64,000 nucleotides of DNA from Kitasatospora phosalacinea (GTDB lineage: Bacteria > Actinomycetota > Actinomycetes > Streptomycetales > Streptomycetaceae): NCBI RefSeq assembly GCF_000716545.1, contig NZ_JNWZ01000036.1:1-64000 (forward strand). Reading direction: 5' to 3'. The notes under the pieces are model-generated. The model was not told where the DNA came from. It worked only from the letters and a program-made list of their open reading frames with translations, and made no database searches. The first letter of the stretch is position 1, and the number at the start of each line of letters is the position of its first letter. The position numbers and the translations under genes are program-made. Of the stretch, positions 1-8,322 are shown piece by piece.

Positions 1-1125
1 CACCTGCTGCGCCCCCCGCTGCCCCCCGGCGCCACGGCCCCCGCCGGACCCGTCCCCACCACCGACGACTGCCCCGCCAGCCTCCCCGACCACGACGTCC
101 AGTGCCCGCTGCACGGCGCCGCCGGCTGCCAGCCCCCGCCGCCCGCCACCGCCGTCGCCCTGCACGCCGCGTTCTGCGCCGACCCCGCTGCCCCCCTCGA
201 CACCGACACCGTGCACGCCCTCGCCGCCGTCCTCGGCGCCCAACTCCACAGCGCCGACCGGGCCGTGGGCGAACGCGGGCCCGGCACCGTGATCGAGGGC
301 ACCCTGCGCGCCGTCGTCGCCCGACTCGCCGACGCACCCGTCCGCCACCGCCGCGTCCTGGCCCGCCTCGCCGCCGAGTACGCCCACGCCGCGGGCAGCC
401 TCCGCCTGCACGGCGGACGGCCCGCCACCGCGATGGCCTGCTTCGACCGCGCCCTCGGCTGGGCCGCCCTCGCCGACGACCCCACCACCCAGGCCGCCGC
501 CCTCAGTGACATGGCCGTCCTCGGCCTCCTCGACGACGACCCCGCCTCCGCCGGCGACTACGCCCGCGAGATCCGCCGCGCCGCGCCCGGCCGCCACTGG
601 GCCGACGCCCTCGCCACCCTCGGCGAAGCCCGCGCCACCGCCCTCGCCGGCGACGTCCGCGCCACCGTCCGCCACATCGGCCGCGCCCGCCAGTACCTCG
701 ACCGCCCCGAGGACCTCCCCGACGCCGAGGTCCACGTCCCCTGGCTGGCCCCCGCCGCGCTCCGCCTCCGCGTCGAATCCGGTTCCTCCGCCGCCCTGCG
801 CGACCTGGCCGCCGCCACCGCCGACCCCCGCCTCGCCCAACGCGCCCTGACCGCCGCCACCGCCGCCCTCGACCTCCTCGACGACGGCCGGCTCCCCGTC
901 GCCCGCGCCATGCTCACCGTCCGCATCGCCGATTGCCACCTCTGCGCCGACGACCCGCACACCGCCATCGCCGCCCTCACCCCCGTCCTCGCCACCGACG
1001 GCGCCCCGCTCCCGGCCCTCGTCCGCCACGAACTGCGCGGTCTGCGTGGGCGGTTGGCGGCGGGTGCGGGCCGGTGGGGGGCGGGTGCGGCGGAGGCGGC
1101 GGTGCGGTTGGGTGCGGTGGTGTGA
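1..1125 (+). CDS. TPR-like regulatory protein, 3' part (5' end outside window)
   Basis: The reading frame is open from the first base to a TGA at 1123-1125, so about 374 residues of the C-terminal part are seen. It is Ala/Leu/Asp-rich and helical, with units such as RPATAMACFDRALGWAALAD that look like degenerate tetratricopeptide repeats. Such regions form the sensor or scaffold half of many actinomycete regulators with an N-terminal helix-turn-helix. That N-terminal half is not in the window, so the regulator call is inference. The last 16 or so codons belong to a 49-bp sequence that is repeated 157 bp downstream, outside the gene. Confidence 0.55.
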   Translation, partial: HLLRPPLPPGATAPAGPVPTTDDCPASLPDHDVQCPLHGAAGCQPPPPATAVALHAAFCADPAAPLDTDTVHALAAVLGAQLHSADRAVGERGPGTVIEGTLRAVVARLADAPVRHRRVLARLAAEYAHAAGSLRLHGGRPATAMACFDRALGWAALADDPTTQAAALSDMAVLGLLDDDPASAGDYAREIRRAAPGRHWADALATLGEARATALAGDVRATVRHIGRARQYLDRPEDLPDAEVHVPWLAPAALRLRVESGSSAALRDLAAATADPRLAQRALTAATAALDLLDDGRLPVARAMLTVRIADCHLCADDPHTAIAALTPVLATDGAPLPALVRHELRGLRGRLAAGAGRWGAGAAEAAVRLGAVV

Positions 1126-1227
1126 GGGTGTGAGGGTGTGAGGGTGTGCGGCGGGTGGGGTGGCGGGGATGAGGGGGATCCGCCACGAACTGCGCGGTCT
1201 GCGTGGGCGGTTGGCGGCGGGTGCGGG
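1022..1227 (+). repeat. 49-bp direct repeat, copies at 1022-1070 and 1179-1227
   Basis: The two 49-bp copies are identical. The first is the end of the upstream TPR-like gene (encoding RHELRGLRGRLAAGAG) and the second lies between that gene and the phosphotransferase gene. Between and beside them are two short tandem arrays: TGTGAGGG three times (1121-1144) and GTGCGG four times (1221-1244). The layout looks like a slippage or unequal-exchange duplication of a gene end. Confidence 0.85.
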
Positions 1228-1311
1228 TGCGGGTGCGGGTGCGGGGCGGTGGGGTGCGGGCTGGTGGGAATTCGGGTGCGCCGGGCCGGGGGCGGGGCGC
1301 AGACTCGTGGG

Positions 1312-2307
1312 GTGGAACTCGATCAGGACGCGGTGGTGGAGGCCTTCGGGCTGGGGCGGTCGGTGGGGCCGTGGCGGGCGCTCGACAACGGGGGTGCGCC
1401 GACCGACGGGCGAGTGCTGGAGACCTCGCGGGGGCGCTGGACGGTACGGACGGGCCGGCTGCTGAGCGACTGGCACCGCGAGCAGGCCCACCGGGTGCAC
1501 CGCCTGCAACGGGCCGCGCTGGCGGCGGGCGTCGCGATGCCGCGCCCCGTCGACCCGCCCGCCCCCGCCCTCGGCTACTGGCACCACCCCGGCGGCGACA
1601 CCCTGGTCAAAGTGAGCGGATGGCTGGACGGGCACGACCTGCGCCGCCCCGGAACGGACCTCGCCGAGGCCGTCGACTGGACGGGCCGCACCCTGGCCCG
1701 GATCGCCGTGCTGGACACCGGCGGCGAGCAGCCGCCTTCGCCGCACCCCGTGGCGGAGTGGCGGGAGTGGGTGTCCGAGGCCGAGGCGGGCGGCCTCCCG
1801 GTGGCCGGCCCGGCCCGCGCACTGCTCCCGGCCGTCGCCGACGCCGTCGCCCTGGTCGAGGACGCGGCGCACGGCGCCCCCGCGGCCGTCCTGGTGCACG
1901 GCGACACCTCGCGGGCCAACGTGCTGCGCACGCCCGACGGGTACGCGCTGATCGACTGGGAGAGCGTCCAGCCGGAGGTGCCCTGGTGGGAGGCGGTGAG
2001 CGTGGCCTTCCGGTTCGCCACCCCCTTCAACGGGCCCGCCGTCGGCGCCGACCCCCGGGTGGTCCGCCCGCTGCTCGCCGCCTACCTGGACGCGGGCGGC
2101 CCGGGCGGCCCGGCCGACGCCTCGGCCTTCGCGGGCCTGCTGCGCAGCCAGCTGGCCACCGCCGCCTGGTGCCTGTGGCTGGCCCTGGGCCACCGTGCCG
2201 CGGACGCCGAGCAGCGGGCCTTCGGGCTGCGGATCGTCACCGACACCGCCCGCGAACTGCCGGTCGTACTGCGCGGGTTGGAGGGCTGGGCGGCGCTGCT
2301 GCGGTGA
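1312..2307 (+). CDS. Phosphotransferase of the aminoglycoside (APH) family
   Basis: This 331-residue protein has the APH/choline kinase-like catalytic half: the Brenner-type motif HGDTSRAN at about residues 196-203 (catalytic Asp and Asn) and IDWE at about 214-217 (metal-binding Asp). Members phosphorylate aminoglycosides, macrolides or small metabolites with ATP in the cytoplasm; the substrate here cannot be told. The frame is open further upstream, but that stretch consists of low-complexity repeats. I chose GTG at 1312 because a -10-like CAGACT ends 6 bases before it, suggesting a leaderless transcript. No ribosome binding site is seen. Confidence 0.75.
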   Translation: MELDQDAVVEAFGLGRSVGPWRALDNGGAPTDGRVLETSRGRWTVRTGRLLSDWHREQAHRVHRLQRAALAAGVAMPRPVDPPAPALGYWHHPGGDTLVKVSGWLDGHDLRRPGTDLAEAVDWTGRTLARIAVLDTGGEQPPSPHPVAEWREWVSEAEAGGLPVAGPARALLPAVADAVALVEDAAHGAPAAVLVHGDTSRANVLRTPDGYALIDWESVQPEVPWWEAVSVAFRFATPFNGPAVGADPRVVRPLLAAYLDAGGPGGPADASAFAGLLRSQLATAAWCLWLALGHRAADAEQRAFGLRIVTDTARELPVVLRGLEGWAALLR

Positions 2308-2378
2308 CCGGGCCCCGCTCCCGCGGACCGCGTCGGGCGCCTGTCGCCGCCGACGGCGGGTGTGGGAGCATCCCGGCC

Positions 2379-2678
2379 ATGTCTCTGACGACCTGGAGCC
2401 ACGACGGCGACCTGTACTGCGCCCTGTTCACCGAGACGGGCGTGGCCAGCGGTCGGGTCCGGCACTTCGAACTCAGCGAGGCCCGCCTGGTCCCGAGCGG
2501 GACCCCGGCCGTGCCGGACTCGCCGGCGCCGGGGCCGACGGCCGTGGCGGTCGTCGCCCAGGAGCTGGCGGAGGGCCCGCCGACGGCCTTCTTCAGCGAC
2601 GGGCACACCGTGCCGTTCGCCGTGCTGCAGCACTTCGTGACGATGGTCGCGGCGCGGCTGGAGGGCGCCGGAGGGTAG
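2379..2678 (+). CDS. Hypothetical protein, 99 aa
   Basis: A small acidic protein beginning MSLTTWSHDGDLYCALF. It has no membrane segment, signal peptide or motif that I recognise. The ATG at 2379 follows a GAGCAT hexamer by 7 bases, as in other apparently leaderless genes of this window, and there is no clear ribosome binding site. The codon pattern (G/C third positions) supports coding. Function unknown. Confidence 0.6.
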   Translation: MSLTTWSHDGDLYCALFTETGVASGRVRHFELSEARLVPSGTPAVPDSPAPGPTAVAVVAQELAEGPPTAFFSDGHTVPFAVLQHFVTMVAARLEGAGG

Positions 2679-2824
2679 CCGGGCATCGTCATTACCCTCC
2701 CTTGGGGAAGGACATATGATCGCCTGGTCGAGTCGGCCCCGACCCGGGTCGGCTGACGATCCGTACGCCCGTCCGGGCCGGGCCGGGCCCGGACGGGGAG
2801 ACACCCGACGACGGGGGAGTGGCC

Positions 2825-3217
2825 ATGGCGGCAGGACGGGACGACGACCTCGGCGGGCCGGAGATCACCGACGACGAACTGCTCGACGTCGCGGACAACC
2901 CGGCGCAGGCCGCCGAACTGCACCGCGCCCTGCGGACGTTGGCGAAGAACGACAAGGTCGGCCCGGAGCTCCAGCAGATGGCCCGGGAGGTGCTCAGCGG
3001 GCGGATCGGCATGCGGGACGTGATCGAGTCCGACCGGTACCTGTCGGCGATCGGCGCCCGCCTGGGCGAGATGCGCACCGCCGCGGAGAACCTCTCGCCC
3101 GAGGAGCGCGAGGCCTCCGACAAGCGGGCCGTCAAGCTGCGGGAGCAGTACGAGGCCGAGCACGGCCCGATCGAGGACGACGACGAACGGGACCACCCGG
3201 GCGGCGACCACCGCTGA
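2825..3217 (+). CDS. Hypothetical acidic helical protein, 130 aa
   Basis: The product is charged and probably all-helical (for example DDELLDVADNPAQAAELHRAL), ending in an Asp/Glu-rich tail with histidines (DDDERDHPGGDHR). No signal peptide or membrane segment is visible. A GTG at 2819 is also in frame, but the ribosome binding site GGGGGAG at 2813-2819 is correctly spaced only for the ATG at 2825. I do not recognise a family. It stands alone between another hypothetical gene and an acyl-CoA synthetase relic. Confidence 0.65.
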   Translation: MAAGRDDDLGGPEITDDELLDVADNPAQAAELHRALRTLAKNDKVGPELQQMAREVLSGRIGMRDVIESDRYLSAIGARLGEMRTAAENLSPEEREASDKRAVKLREQYEAEHGPIEDDDERDHPGGDHR

Positions 3218-3244
3218 CCCTCCTCCGCCGCCGCCTCCTCCGTC

Positions 3245-3382
3245 CCCGGCTACCTCGCCATCGCCGACCGGATCAAGGACACGTGCATCTCCGGCGGTGA
3301 GAACGTCCACCCCGCCGAGGTCGAGGAAGCCCTGCCCGGCGTCGCCGAGTGCGCCGTCGTCCACGGCGTCCCCGATGCCAAG
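3245..3382 (+). pseudogene. Relic of an acyl-CoA synthetase (C-terminal AMP-ligase fragment)
   Basis: Translated directly, this stretch gives [11 protein letters not shown] followed by [16 protein letters not shown] and then [10 protein letters not shown]. This is the hinge and C-terminal core of an AMP-forming fatty-acyl-CoA synthetase (family consensus DRxKDMIISGGENVYPAEVE). Nothing upstream encodes the N-terminal domain, there is no start codon, and similarity stops after VPDAK. It is therefore a short gene remnant rather than a working gene. Confidence 0.75.
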
Positions 3383-3467
3383 TCGGGCGGCCCCGGTCGG
3401 AGCGGCCCGGCTGTGGGCGGTCGGTATTCGGGCGACACCCGGCTGACGTGCTGTTAGGGTCCCCGCC

Positions 3468-3896
3468 ATGGCAGTGCTCAGACAATTCCAGGTCACCTTC
3501 GACTGCGCCGACCCCGCCCGCGTCGCCCGCTTCTGGTGCGAGGTGCTCGGCTACGAGTCCAACCCTCCCAAGGGCTTCGACAGTTGGGAGGAGTACGAGG
3601 CCACGCTCCCGCCCGAGGAGCGCGGCTCGTGGTCCGCCTGCACCGACCCCACGGGTGTCGGCCCCCGCCTCTACTTCCAGCGCGTTCCCGAGGGCAAGAC
3701 CGTCAAGAACCGCGTCCACCTCGACGTCCGGGTCGGCACCGGCCTGCTCGGCGAGGAGCGCCTCGCGGCCCTCGAGGCCGAGTGCGCCCGGCTGCTGCCG
3801 CTCGGCGCCGTCCGGGTCCGGCTGCTGTACGACGGCGGCGACGACTCGTGCATCGTCATGCAGGACGTCGAGGGCAACGAGTTCTGCCTCGACTGA
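3468..3896 (+). CDS. VOC-superfamily (glyoxalase-like) protein
   Basis: A 142-residue protein with a single glyoxalase/bleomycin-resistance type fold: it starts with LRQFQVTFDCADPARVARFW and ends with VMQDVEGNEFCLD, which is typical of the Glyoxalase_6 group. RVHLDVRV in the middle supplies a His-containing strand. Members bind a metal or small ligands; the substrate is unknown. The ATG at 3468 is preceded by TAGGGT with 7 bases between, suggesting a leaderless transcript. It stands alone. Confidence 0.8.
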   Translation: MAVLRQFQVTFDCADPARVARFWCEVLGYESNPPKGFDSWEEYEATLPPEERGSWSACTDPTGVGPRLYFQRVPEGKTVKNRVHLDVRVGTGLLGEERLAALEAECARLLPLGAVRVRLLYDGGDDSCIVMQDVEGNEFCLD

Positions 3897-4141
3897 CGCC
3901 GGCTCGGCGCCGCTCCGCCGCCAGGTCGATCATCCGACGGGCCGCGGTCGGCGGACGGGCCGGAGGCGCGGGAGGCCGCGGCGCGGACCGTCGCCGCGCT
4001 GCACCCGTCCGGCGCCTCCGCCCGGGTGGCCGACGGCATCGAAGGGCTGCTCCCGCACCCGGTCCCCGACCCCTCCGGGCCGGGGGCCGGACCCGCGTCG
4101 TGCCCGCCGGACTCGACCTGGTCCGGAGGCGGTTGGGCCGG

Positions 4142-4164
4142 GCCCGGCCCTGAGCGGGCCGGGC
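4142..4164 (-). terminator. Hairpin terminator after the amidase gene
   Basis: A perfect 9-bp GC stem (4142-4150 with 4156-4164) encloses a 5-base loop, about 22 bases beyond the amidase stop. There is no U-tract, as is usual for high-GC actinomycetes. The region from 3897 to 4141 holds no gene that I can support. Confidence 0.5.
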
Positions 4165-4185
4165 GGGGCGGCGCCGGGGGCGGGG

Positions 4186-5643
4186 TCAGAGCGCCGGGAC
4201 CAGGCGCGGGGTGCGGTCCTCGACGGCCTGGGCGGCGTCCAGGACGAGGTCCTCCTCGAAGCGGCCGCCGATCAGCTGGACGCTCATCGGCAGGCCGTCG
4301 ACCAGCGCGGAGGGGACGGTGGCGGCCGGGAAGCCCAGGATCGGAACGGCCGCCATCGGCCACTGCGCGGCGATCAGGGCGGCGGCGCGCTCGGGGGAGG
4401 CGATGTCCGCGTCCTGCTCGAACGGCGGCTCGGCGCTCACCGGGGTGAGCAGCAGCCGTTCGCGGCCCAGGAGTTGCTGCAGCTCGCCGATCAGCGCGGC
4501 GCGCCGCGACCAGCCGTGGACGTAGGTGGCGAGGGAGGGTGCCTCGCCCCACTCGGCGGCCGCGGCGGCGAAGGAGTACGTCAGCGAGGTCCGGATGCCC
4601 GCGTCGCCGATCCGCTCGACCGTCGGTACGGTCGGGCGGAAGTCCTCGTAGATCAGCAGCGACCAGAGCCGGGCCGCCTCGGCCAGCAGCGGCAGGCCGT
4701 CGACCTCCTCCACCCGGTACCCGGCCTCGGCGAGCTTGCGCACCGCCTCGTCGATCGCCCGTTCCACCGCCGGGTGGTTGGGCACGGTGCCGATCGAGCG
4801 CACCACGGTGACGGCCGGCGGGGCGTCCGGCGCCGGGCGCCGGGGCAGCGCGGGCACGCCGACCGGGTCGCGCAGGTCGGGGGTGGTCATCACGCGCAGC
4901 GCGAGCCGGGCGTCCGCGACGGTCCGGGCGAGCGGGCCCTCCACCGCGCAGGACTGCACCGTCAGCGGCATCACCAGCTGCTGCCGACCCGCCGGGGTGT
5001 CGACGTACACCGGCTCGGCCCAGTTGGAGACCAGGCCCACCGTCGGACGGATGCCCACCACGCCGCAGCACGCGGCCGGGTAGCGGATCGAGCCGCCGAT
5101 GTCGTTGCCCTGCGCGAGCGGCGTCATCCCGGTGGCCAGGCTCGCCGCCGCCCCGCCGCTGGACCCGCCGGGCGTGCGGTCCGGCGCCCACGGGTTGAGG
5201 GTGCGTCCGTGCAGGTCGTTGGTGCTGAACCAGCGGTAGGAGAACGCTGGCGCGTTGCTGCGCCCGAGGAACACCGCGCCGGCCCCGCGCAGCGCCGCCA
5301 CGCAGGAGGCGTCCTCGGCGGCCTCGGTGCCGGCCAGGGCGGCCACGCCGTGCGAGGAGGCGAAGCCGCGCTGGTCGGTGTTGATCTTCGTGGAGACGGG
5401 GACGCCGTGCAGCGGCCCCAGCTCCTCGCCGGCGGCCCTGCGGCGGTCGGCCTCCCGGGCGGCGGCCAGGCTCTCCTCCGGGCGGAGGTCGGCCAGCGCG
5501 TTGACGGTCGGGTTGACGGCCTCGACGCGGTCCAGGCAGGACCGCACGAGTTCGGTGGAGGAGAGGGAGCCGTCGCGGATCGCGGCGGCGGCCTCGACGG
5601 CCGTGAGCTGCCACGGTCGGGTGGGCAGGGAGTGGTTGTCCAT
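4186..5643 (-). CDS. Amidase (amidase signature family)
   Basis: The 485-residue product has the full Ser-cis-Ser-Lys amidase layout: catalytic Lys86 in GVPVSTKIN, the Gly/Ser-rich GGSSGG at about 159-164, and the nucleophile Ser185 in [12 protein letters not shown]. Members hydrolyse carboxamides to acid plus ammonia, or transfer acyl groups. No signal peptide is seen, so it is cytoplasmic. It reads away from a tetR gene, and an operator-like sequence lies at 5714-5745 in its promoter region, so it is probably part of the TetR regulon with the CocE-type hydrolase and ABC importer. The substrate is unknown. Confidence 0.85.
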   Translation of the reverse strand: MDNHSLPTRPWQLTAVEAAAAIRDGSLSSTELVRSCLDRVEAVNPTVNALADLRPEESLAAAREADRRRAAGEELGPLHGVPVSTKINTDQRGFASSHGVAALAGTEAAEDASCVAALRGAGAVFLGRSNAPAFSYRWFSTNDLHGRTLNPWAPDRTPGGSSGGAAASLATGMTPLAQGNDIGGSIRYPAACCGVVGIRPTVGLVSNWAEPVYVDTPAGRQQLVMPLTVQSCAVEGPLARTVADARLALRVMTTPDLRDPVGVPALPRRPAPDAPPAVTVVRSIGTVPNHPAVERAIDEAVRKLAEAGYRVEEVDGLPLLAEAARLWSLLIYEDFRPTVPTVERIGDAGIRTSLTYSFAAAAAEWGEAPSLATYVHGWSRRAALIGELQQLLGRERLLLTPVSAEPPFEQDADIASPERAAALIAAQWPMAAVPILGFPAATVPSALVDGLPMSVQLIGGRFEEDLVLDAAQAVEDRTPRLVPAL

Positions 5644-5713
5644 GAACGCCTCTGTGGGGGCGCGCGCTCCGGCGGAACGCGCGGAGGGGGCGGGGGGAGT
5701 GCTGACGCACGAG

Positions 5714-5745
5714 ATGCGACGACGTTATGCAACGCTGTTTGATGA
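5714..5745. promoter_or_regulatory. Second copy of the TetR operator, amidase promoter
   Basis: This stretch, about 70 bp upstream of the amidase start, matches the palindrome at 6450-6485 in roughly 24 of 33 aligned bases. It includes an identical CAACGCTGTT (5730-5739 and 6469-6478) and a shared ACGTT left core. Its own dyad symmetry is weaker than that of the main site. I infer that the adjacent TetR protein binds both. Confidence 0.6.
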
Positions 5746-5828
5746 AGTCAAGATGCAGGGCTGCCCGCGCGGTTCCCCGCGTCCCCGGCGCGCGTCCCCG
5801 GCGTGCCCCCCGGTGCGCGGCCCCCGGG

Positions 5829-6398
5829 TCACGCTCCGCCGGTGAGGAGGCGGACCGCCGCGCGCGCGGCGTTCGTGCCGCGGGCGGGGGGCCAGTCGGC
5901 GGGGTCCTCCAGCGTGGAGAGCCAGTAGCCGCGAAAGAGCAGGTGGAGCAGGTCCGCGGCGGCGGGGTCGGTGACGCCGGCGTCGGCGAGCAGCGGGCCC
6001 AGGGCGGCGCGGTGGTCGCGGGCGAGTTCGGCGGCCAGGGCGGTGGCGTCGGACTCGCCGCCCTCGCTGACGATCTCGGCGAGCAGCCGCCGCATCACCT
6101 CGTCGTCGCGTTCGGTGGTGCACATCCACTCGGCGAGGGCCAGCAGGCGCTCGGTGCCGGTGCGTCCGGCGAGCAGGGTCCCGGTCTCGTGGGACCAGTG
6201 GCGTTCCGCGTGGCGCAGCGCGTTGGCGATCAGCGCGGAGCGGGTGGGCAGGTAGTTGGTGATCACCGCGGTGGAGCCGCCCAGCTCCTGTGCCACGGCG
6301 CGGATGGTGACGGCCCGGACGCCGCGCTCGCGGGCGACCTGGATGGTGGCGTCGGCGATCCGGGCCAGTCGGTCTTCCTGGTCGACCTCGATCGGCAT
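5829..6398 (-). CDS. TetR/AcrR-family repressor
   Basis: A 189-residue protein with an N-terminal TetR DNA-binding domain: IADATIQVARERGVRAVTIR, then AVAQELGGSTAVITNYLPTR with the helix-turn-helix at about residues 24-50. A helical ligand-binding C-terminal domain follows. I chose the ATG at 6398 because an AGGAG site (near 6405-6412) precedes it; longer starts would run through the operator. It is divergent from the CocE-type hydrolase operon and upstream of the amidase gene. Two matching operators suggest that it represses both and itself. The ligand is unknown, probably a substrate of the module. Confidence 0.85.
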   Translation of the reverse strand: MPIEVDQEDRLARIADATIQVARERGVRAVTIRAVAQELGGSTAVITNYLPTRSALIANALRHAERHWSHETGTLLAGRTGTERLLALAEWMCTTERDDEVMRRLLAEIVSEGGESDATALAAELARDHRAALGPLLADAGVTDPAAADLLHLLFRGYWLSTLEDPADWPPARGTNAARAAVRLLTGGA

Positions 6399-6449
6399 CT
6401 GCGTACTCCTCCGAAAAGTGTTGACCGGTTGGCGGGCAGGTGCAATCTT

Positions 6450-6485
6450 GTCATACAACAACGTTGCACAACGCTGTTGCATGAC
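6450..6485. promoter_or_regulatory. 36-bp palindromic operator between tetR and the hydrolase operon
   Basis: The outer arms are GTCATACAACA (6450-6460) and TGTTGCATGAC (6475-6485) and the inner arms are CGTTG and CAACG (6462-6473). All share one centre, and 15 of 18 positions pair. It lies in the 167-bp gap between divergent starts at 6398 and 6566, where it could block both promoters. TetR-family proteins typically bind such dyads as one or two dimers. Confidence 0.8.
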
Positions 6486-6565
6486 GCTGCCGACCGGAAC
6501 CCCCGCCGCGCGTCCGCCCGTTGCGCACCTCCCCGCCGCGCCCTCCAGGCTGGAGCGACACCACC

Positions 6566-8269
6566 GTGCCATCCCCCGAAACCCCGCAGCTCGCCATCGA
6601 ACGGGTCGTCCCCGCGCCCGTCCCCCCGCAGGCCCGCCAGCACCGCGTCCGGGTCCGCGACGGAGTCCGCCTCGCCACCGACGTCTACCTGCCGGACGGC
6701 GGCGCCGCGCCGCCGCGCCCCACCGTGCTGATCCGGCTCCCGTACGACAAGAACAGCCGCTACGTGTTCACCGACGAGATCGCCGCCCGCCTCACCGCCC
6801 GCGGCTACGCCGTCGCCGTGCAGGACGTGCGCGGCAAGTTCCGCTCCGAGGGCGCCACGCTGCCCTTCGTGCACGAGTCCGCCGACGGGTACGACACCAT
6901 CGAGTGGATCACCCGGCAGAGCTGGTCGAACGGCCGGGTGGGCATGTTCGGCGACTCCTACTACGGCTTCACCCAGTGGGCCGCCGTCGCCGCCGAGCAC
7001 CCCGCACTGCGCGCCGTCGTGCCGCGGGTCACCGCCGCCGACTTCAACGCGGTGCTCCGTCGCGGCGGGCGCGAACTGCCGCCCCCGCCCTGGCGGGAGG
7101 GCGTCGCCTACTTCGCCCACCACTGGGTGGGCCGGGACACCTACGAGTACCGGGCCGACCCGGCCGCGCGACCGGCCATCGCGCCGTACGAGCAGGCGTT
7201 CCGGCAGATCGGCGACCGCTCGGCCTGGTTCACCCTGCTCGCCCCGCACCGAATCGACCTGTGCACCCAGTTCGGGCGGCACCCGTTCGACGCCCGGCCG
7301 GTGCCGGTGCTGCACTGCGTCGGCTGGTACGACAACATCGTCCGCGCCCACCTCGCCGACTACCTGGAACTCGCCGCCCGCCCCGAGTGGAACGCCGTGC
7401 AGTACCTGTGGGCCGGCGCCGTCGACCACGAGAACTACCCGCTGGCCCTGGCCCCGATCGCCCCCGGCGACGACCACGCCCAGGACGCCGGCGCCCTGCG
7501 GCGGATGCTCGACGGCTACCTCGGCCCGGCCCTCGACTTCCTGGACGTGTTCCTGGCGGGCAGCCGGAAGGCGGACGAACTGCCCAAGGTCACCTGGGAG
7601 TTGGGCCACGCCGGCTGGCGCACCGCCGACTCCTGGCCGCCGCCCGGCACCCGCCGGCTCACCCTGCACCTGGCCGCCGCCGACCGCGCCGCCGGCCCGC
7701 TGCCCGGCGGCGCGCTCACCGCCGAGCCACCGGGGCCGGGGGAGGAGCGGCACGCCGCGTGGGCGCACGACCCGGACGCGCCCGTCCCGTCCCTGGTCGA
7801 CAACTCCTTCGCCTACCTGCACACCCACCCCGACCTGGCCCCCCTCGCCGGGCGCCCCGACGTGCTGGCGTTCACCGGCGAGGTGCTGGAGCGGCCGCTG
7901 GACCTGGCCGGGCCGGTCGAGGCCGAGCTGGACGTGGACGGCGAAGCCCCCGTCTTCGACGTGTTCGCCAAACTCGCCGACCTCGCGCCCGACGGCACCG
8001 CCCGGCTGATCGTCCGCGGTCAGGTGCAGGCCACCGCCGGCGGCACCGTGCACCTCGACCTCGCGCACACCGGCTACCGGGTGCGCGCCGGACACCGGCT
8101 GCTGCTGCTGGTCACCGCCTCCGACTTCCCGCTGTTCCTGCCCGCCACCGGCACCGGTGACAACCCGTGGACCGCCACCGGGGCCCGCCCCGCCGTCCAG
8201 CACCTGCGCACCGGCGGCGCGCACCCCTCCCGGCTCACCCTCACCGTCCTGCCCGCCTCCGCCCGCTGA
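6566..8269 (+). CDS. CocE/NonD-family hydrolase (X-Pro dipeptidyl-peptidase S15 fold)
   Basis: A 567-residue alpha/beta hydrolase resembling cocaine esterase and acylaminoacyl or glutaryl-acylase type enzymes. It has the N-terminal strand HRVRVRDGVRLATDVYLP, nucleophile Ser131 in GDSYYGF, an Asp in VGWYDNIV and a His in AVDHENY, and then a C-terminal jelly-roll domain. It hydrolyses an ester or amide; which one is unknown. A TTG at 6521 is also in frame, but the GTG at 6566 has a GGAG 10 bases upstream. It leads an operon with the ABC importer that follows 53 bp downstream. There is no signal peptide, so it acts on imported substrate. Confidence 0.85.
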   Translation: MPSPETPQLAIERVVPAPVPPQARQHRVRVRDGVRLATDVYLPDGGAAPPRPTVLIRLPYDKNSRYVFTDEIAARLTARGYAVAVQDVRGKFRSEGATLPFVHESADGYDTIEWITRQSWSNGRVGMFGDSYYGFTQWAAVAAEHPALRAVVPRVTAADFNAVLRRGGRELPPPPWREGVAYFAHHWVGRDTYEYRADPAARPAIAPYEQAFRQIGDRSAWFTLLAPHRIDLCTQFGRHPFDARPVPVLHCVGWYDNIVRAHLADYLELAARPEWNAVQYLWAGAVDHENYPLALAPIAPGDDHAQDAGALRRMLDGYLGPALDFLDVFLAGSRKADELPKVTWELGHAGWRTADSWPPPGTRRLTLHLAAADRAAGPLPGGALTAEPPGPGEERHAAWAHDPDAPVPSLVDNSFAYLHTHPDLAPLAGRPDVLAFTGEVLERPLDLAGPVEAELDVDGEAPVFDVFAKLADLAPDGTARLIVRGQVQATAGGTVHLDLAHTGYRVRAGHRLLLLVTASDFPLFLPATGTGDNPWTATGARPAVQHLRTGGAHPSRLTLTVLPASAR

Positions 8270-8322
8270 CGCCCGCTGACACCCACCGGCCCCCACCGAC
8301 ACCCCCTCAGGAGCACCCCCTC

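Noticed and set aside
3920..4110. Possible gene remnant (frame reading ADGPEAREAAARTVAAL and ARVADGIEGLLPHP)
   Set aside because: It resembles the end of a glycosyltransferase only vaguely; there is no motif firm enough to call a pseudogene.
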